64,000 nucleotides of DNA from positions 1,517,855 through 1,581,854 of the forward strand of contig NZ_RQWN01000001.1 of assembly GCF_003977755.1 (NCBI RefSeq), in the 5' to 3' direction. Under the pieces are notes generated by a model that worked only from the letters and a program-made list of their open reading frames with translations, had not been told where the DNA came from and searched no databases. Position numbers and translations under genes: made by a program. The stretch comes from Haloterrigena salifodinae. GTDB lineage: Archaea > Halobacteriota > Halobacteria > Halobacteriales > Natrialbaceae. Of this stretch, positions 60,500 through 64,000 are shown one piece after another (within the stretch, counting starts at the first letter, position 1; each line of letters starts with the position of its first letter).

Positions 60500-62221
60500 T
60501 TACATCACGAAGTTGACCACGTACTGCGTGCTGGTCGCGACGAGCGCGCCGAGCCACGTGAGGAAGACGAAGTGGACCAGCCCGCTGAGCAGGTGGCCGC
60601 GGTCGGTGATCCGGATCATGATCGCCGACAGCGCGGCGTTGACCAGGACCGTCCCGAGCAGCAGATACTCGATGGTGACGAGGTCGTACTGTTCGGTGTG
60701 CATGAGGTCCCCCGCGACTCGGCTCTGCTCGCCCAGATTCATCTCGCCGGTGATGTCCATCATGATTTCGACGACCTCAAGGCCGATGAAAAACGAGAAG
60801 ACGCTCGCCGCGGTAATCCCGTAGAGGACGCCGATCAGCGTCGTCGTCGCCTGCTGGCGCTTCTCGCGGACCTTGAGCACCTCGTTCTGGTTCTTGCTGA
60901 TCACGTTGCCTAGCACCTGCGGGTCGCCGCCCATCTGTCGGCCGACGACGTACATGTCGCCGAACTTCTGGATGAGGTACGACCCGGTCTCCGCGGCGAA
61001 CAGCCGCCACGAGCGAACGTTGTCGATCCGCATGTTGAGTCGCTTGTAGAGGGCGTCGACGTTCGCGGTCAGCGCCCCGAAGTCCTTCTTGCGTAAGCTC
61101 TCGAGGACGCTCCCCGTCGAGGTCTGCTTGACGCTCTCGACAGTCCCCAGCGCCCGGATGAAGCTGGGGAACTCGCTGTCGCGGTCCTTGACCTTGCTCT
61201 CTTCCTCTCGGATGCGCCAGCCTGGCAGGAGGAGCGGCGTCACGGGGATCGCCGCGAGGATCGGCAGCGGTACCCGATCGGCGACGAACGGGAGATAACC
61301 GAGGATAACGAGGAGGACGCCGATCGCGAGGAGGAGGGTGCCACCGATACCGATCGCGAGCGCGCGCGGGATTCGTTTCATCGGACCCTCCCCGTCTGTC
61401 TCCTCGATATACCACGTCGGGTCGTACGGCGACACCACGTGGATTGCGTAGACGAACCCGACTTGGACGATCGCGAACATGGCGATCGTGCCGGAGATGA
61501 GCAGCGTCGGACTCGTCCCGATCAGGATCGGCAGGACGATCGCGAACACGAGTACGAACGCCACTGACAGCATCATCGACATGTACAGTTCCTTCATCAC
61601 GTCGAGTTTCGCCAGATCGGACTCGTACCTGGTGACGAACTGCTGGATGATCGTGTCCTGTTCGTCCATCAGGAACTCGCTGATCTGCTGGCCGCCGCCG
61701 ACCGTGTAGGCGAGTCGCTCGAGGAAGTCGGTCAGGAGCGGGCTCGGCGTCTGCTTGGCGCGGATCCGGCAGGCGTCGTCGAGACTCTGGTTCCACGTGT
61801 CGACCAGCGCGACGAGGTAGCCCATCTCCTCGGCCAGCGCGTCGTACTCGTCTTCCTCGGCTAAGGTGCGGAAGATTTCGACGCGGTTGATGTTCGTCAT
61901 CGAGAGGACCGTGATGTGGGTCAGGAAGAGGTGAAAGCGCTGGCGGACCTGCTTTCGCTTCCGATCCTGAGAGAGTTTCGGGTAGATGATCGCGACGACC
62001 ATCGCCAGCAGACTCAACAGGATGACCGGTAGGCCGACGAACAGCGGCAGTCCCAGCGCGATTATCAGCGCCACCCCGCCGATGAAGATCGCAAACGCCG
62101 GCGTGATCGCGAGGATGAGATACCGTCCGGAGGACATCTCCATGGACGCGTACGCCGTGGTGAGCGACTCGAGGAACGATCGAGCGCTGGTATCCGGCGC
62201 GGATTGGGTCTCTGTGGACAT
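60500..62221 (-). CDS. arlJ: Archaellum assembly membrane protein ArlJ (FlaJ)
   Basis: The 573-residue polytopic protein has two copies of the type II secretion F-type domain, around residues 95-250 and 360-500, each with the conserved helical cytoplasmic part (RQRFHLFLTHITVLSMTNINRVEIFRTLAEE, and EFPSFIRALGTVESVKQTSTGSVLESL) and a pair of helices. About nine membrane helices are visible. It is the platform protein that works with the ArlI ATPase in exporting and rotating the archaellum filament. The arlI stop is 24 bases upstream, one operon. Confidence 0.93.
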   Translation of the reverse strand: MSTETQSAPDTSARSFLESLTTAYASMEMSSGRYLILAITPAFAIFIGGVALIIALGLPLFVGLPVILLSLLAMVVAIIYPKLSQDRKRKQVRQRFHLFLTHITVLSMTNINRVEIFRTLAEEDEYDALAEEMGYLVALVDTWNQSLDDACRIRAKQTPSPLLTDFLERLAYTVGGGQQISEFLMDEQDTIIQQFVTRYESDLAKLDVMKELYMSMMLSVAFVLVFAIVLPILIGTSPTLLISGTIAMFAIVQVGFVYAIHVVSPYDPTWYIEETDGEGPMKRIPRALAIGIGGTLLLAIGVLLVILGYLPFVADRVPLPILAAIPVTPLLLPGWRIREEESKVKDRDSEFPSFIRALGTVESVKQTSTGSVLESLRKKDFGALTANVDALYKRLNMRIDNVRSWRLFAAETGSYLIQKFGDMYVVGRQMGGDPQVLGNVISKNQNEVLKVREKRQQATTTLIGVLYGITAASVFSFFIGLEVVEIMMDITGEMNLGEQSRVAGDLMHTEQYDLVTIEYLLLGTVLVNAALSAIMIRITDRGHLLSGLVHFVFLTWLGALVATSTQYVVNFVM

Positions 62222-62245
62222 GTGCGATGAGAAGCGGTGCGGTAC

Positions 62246-63925
62246 TCAGGCGAACTGGTTGAGGTTGCGGATCCGGATCGGGAGGCCTTCGATGCCGTCG
62301 CGCTGGAAGTCGGCGATAGCCTTGTTAACCTCGTGGTAGCCCAGGATGTCGGCGTCGATCAGCTGTCGGATGATCTCGGCGCGCCGGTCGAGTTCGTCGT
62401 AGATCTTGCGGGTGTCCTCATACCCCAGCAGCGTCGCGATCTGCTCTTCCAAGACGTAGGAATTGTTTCGGCCGGTAAAGGAGACGTCGTCGTCGCGAGG
62501 GTCCCACTTGAACGCCTGCCGGGTGACCACGCCGCCCTCGTAATCGGAGTAGCCTTCGATCTCCTGGACCGAGGTAACCCGGCGGAGGACGTCGTCGCCC
62601 TGCTTGACCCGGTTCTGGAACAGGGCGACGTCGCAGTTGTCCATGAACGTCTCGGGAACGTTGATCGGGGCGCCGGTAAACCGCTGGATCATCGAGACGA
62701 TGTCGCTGGCGTGGAAGGTCAGCATGACCGGGTGACCGGTCTGGGCCGCCTGGAACGCCATCTGCCCCTCCGCCCCGCGGACCTCGCCCACGATGATGTA
62801 GTCGGGACGGGAACGGAGCGCGGCCGCGACCAGGTCGAACATGTCGACGTCGGCCGACTCGTCGCCCGACCCCTCACGGGTGAGCAGTTGCTGCCAGGTG
62901 TCGTGGGGCGGAATGACCTCAGCGGTGTCCTCCGCCGTGTAGATCTTCGCGTCCCGAGGGATAAAGGAGAGCGCGGCGTTCAGCGTCGTCGTCTTCCCCG
63001 ATGCCGTCTCGCCGACGACGAACACCGTCTGCTCGTTCTCGAGACAGAGCCAGAGGTACGCCGCCAGTTCCGGCGAGATCGTCCCCCACTTCGTGATCTG
63101 GAAGACCGATAGCGGGATCTCCTCGCCCTGACGGATCGTCAGCGACGGCCCCTGGACCGAGACGTCGTCGGAGTAGATGATGTTGATACGCGAGCCGTCG
63201 GGCAGGGTCGCGTCGATCACCGGGTCGGAGTCGCTGACGGGGTGGTTCATCCGCTCGCCCATGTTTCGCAGCCACTGCTCGAACTCCTCGGGCGTGCCGA
63301 AGTCGACCGTCGCCTCGATCATGCCGTAGGTGCCGTGATCGAGGTAACACTGCTTGGGTCCGATGACGTGGATGTCCTCGTTCGCCGGGTCGGTCATCAC
63401 GGGCTCGAGCGGTCCGAGCCCGACGATGTCTCGCTGGAGCTGGTAGCGCAGCCGGTCGAACTGGTCCTGCGAGAGGGAGATCTTGCTGGTCCCGAAGGAC
63501 TTGAGCCGACCGATCGACTGGCCGGTGATCCCCGACGTAACCTCGACGACGTCGTCGAGGAGTTCGTCCAAGTGCTCCTCGAACTCCTCGTTGTCGCCGG
63601 GCGCCGGTCGCGTGACGCTCTTGTCGAGGATCCGGCGGCGGATGCGGTCGTATAGCTCCTCGTCCTCGCCTTCGAGGGTCGGCTCGACGCAGTAGTAGGT
63701 CGTGCTGATCCCCATATCGCCGTAGACGTGACAGAAGATCGGTTCCTCGGCCACGTAGATGACGTTGGGCCGGTGGGATTCCCACTCACTCGAGGGTTCG
63801 TCGATGAGTTTCGGGTACTCGTTGTACTCCTCGTAGAACCACTCGAGGTGTTCCCGGAGGTGGGGGTACTCGTCGGCCAGCGCGTCCAGTTTGTTCTCGA
63901 GTCGCGCGGTTCCAAAGTCCGACAT
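62246..63925 (-). CDS. arlI: Archaellum motor/secretion ATPase ArlI (FlaI)
   Basis: A 559-residue type II/IV secretion ATPase. The N-terminal half has the acidic, haloarchaeal start SDFGTARLENKLDALADEYPHLREHLEW. The catalytic domain has Walker A GETASGKTTTLNA, the Asp box IYTAEDTAEV, Walker B RPDYIIVGEVRGAEG and the His box GHPVMLTFHASDIVSM. ArlI drives both filament assembly and rotation. Its start is directly before the stop of the preceding arlH-like gene. Confidence 0.94.
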   Translation of the reverse strand: MSDFGTARLENKLDALADEYPHLREHLEWFYEEYNEYPKLIDEPSSEWESHRPNVIYVAEEPIFCHVYGDMGISTTYYCVEPTLEGEDEELYDRIRRRILDKSVTRPAPGDNEEFEEHLDELLDDVVEVTSGITGQSIGRLKSFGTSKISLSQDQFDRLRYQLQRDIVGLGPLEPVMTDPANEDIHVIGPKQCYLDHGTYGMIEATVDFGTPEEFEQWLRNMGERMNHPVSDSDPVIDATLPDGSRINIIYSDDVSVQGPSLTIRQGEEIPLSVFQITKWGTISPELAAYLWLCLENEQTVFVVGETASGKTTTLNAALSFIPRDAKIYTAEDTAEVIPPHDTWQQLLTREGSGDESADVDMFDLVAAALRSRPDYIIVGEVRGAEGQMAFQAAQTGHPVMLTFHASDIVSMIQRFTGAPINVPETFMDNCDVALFQNRVKQGDDVLRRVTSVQEIEGYSDYEGGVVTRQAFKWDPRDDDVSFTGRNNSYVLEEQIATLLGYEDTRKIYDELDRRAEIIRQLIDADILGYHEVNKAIADFQRDGIEGLPIRIRNLNQFA

Positions 63926-64000
63926 TTACGCCACCGTCCTGCTAACGATCGAGATGCCACGGCCCTGCTGAACGCTGAAACCGATGGAGTCGTCGACCGG
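63926..64000 (-). CDS. arlH: C-terminal end of the upstream archaellum gene, probably ArlH (FlaH)
   Basis: The last 24 codons of a minus-strand gene, ending with TAA at 63926-63928, directly next to the arlI start. The visible end reads VQQGRGISIVSRTVA. In haloarchaea arlH, a RecA-fold ATPase-like partner of ArlI, precedes arlI, and a beta-strand of this kind closes it. The rest lies outside the window, so identification rests on gene order. Confidence 0.7.
   Translation of the reverse strand, partial: PVDDSIGFSVQQGRGISIVSRTVA

Noticed and set aside
1-64000. CRISPR arrays, tRNA or rRNA genes
   Set aside because: No regularly spaced repeats, cloverleaf-like segments or rRNA-like stretches were recognised by eye; a tRNAscan and Infernal run would settle this.

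Overview
The window is about 66 percent GC chromosomal DNA from a halophilic archaeon. Nearly all predicted proteins are acidic, the archaeal ribosomal protein S6e is present, and there are archaellum assembly genes (ArlI, ArlJ, an FlaD/E-domain protein and the tail of a probable ArlH), a HalOD1 domain, a Bat-type HTH_10 regulator and many families known mainly from Halobacteria. Gene style suggests the Natrialbaceae (Natrinema, Haloterrigena or Halopiger-like); that placement is inference. No rRNA, tRNA, CRISPR array or intact insertion sequence was recognised.

Layout. 1-9.4 kb: end of an M28 peptidase, a NifU-like scaffold, TruA, a TrkA-N channel-like protein, a nucleoside hydrolase, a PfkB kinase and two divergent sulfatase-superfamily enzymes, then an AT-rich patch with two small membrane proteins. 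9.8-16.6 kb: a LUD protein, a membrane-anchored Ycf48-like propeller, a CcoI-like P1B ATPase with an unusual metal site, and a membrane-tethered Mrr-type nuclease. 16.6-22.8 kb: a surface-protein locus with a Ser/His signal peptidase (SipW type), a DUF5305 membrane protein, two DUF1102 secreted proteins, a 41-residue ORF, a winged-helix membrane regulator and a third secreted protein. I read it as a candidate haloarchaeal TasA/SipW-like fibre system. 22.9-32.6 kb: a luciferase-like oxidoreductase, a broken M42 peptidase, a histidine kinase, aconitase, a dCTP deaminase/dUTPase-family enzyme, short 6-phosphogluconate dehydrogenase and a HalOD1 protein. 32.7-36 kb: an SRA-HNH nuclease and a PD-(D/E)XK-like protein. 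36-43.6 kb: DCC protein, LMF1-like protein, Zn alcohol dehydrogenase, SRPBCC protein, HpcH aldolase, cupin, MFS and PPOX genes.

44-54.6 kb is a genomic island of lower and patchier GC. It carries sulfur-trafficking genes: two rhodanese/metallo-beta-lactamase fusions, a YeeE/YedE pair, TusA, a DsrE2-like protein, DUF2270, an MFS transporter and three regulators. It is bracketed by two diverged copies of one beta-CASP nuclease gene. The left copy is a GC-chimera and the right copy is a truncated remnant, and the two share a 60-bp direct repeat. This pattern is what integration by crossover inside a host gene would leave. Two island promoters share an operator-like motif at the same distance from their start codons.

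55-64 kb returns to host-like sequence: SHOCT and membrane proteins, S6e preceded by a long hairpin, a PadR regulator, and the distal end of an archaellum operon reading out of the right edge on the minus strand.
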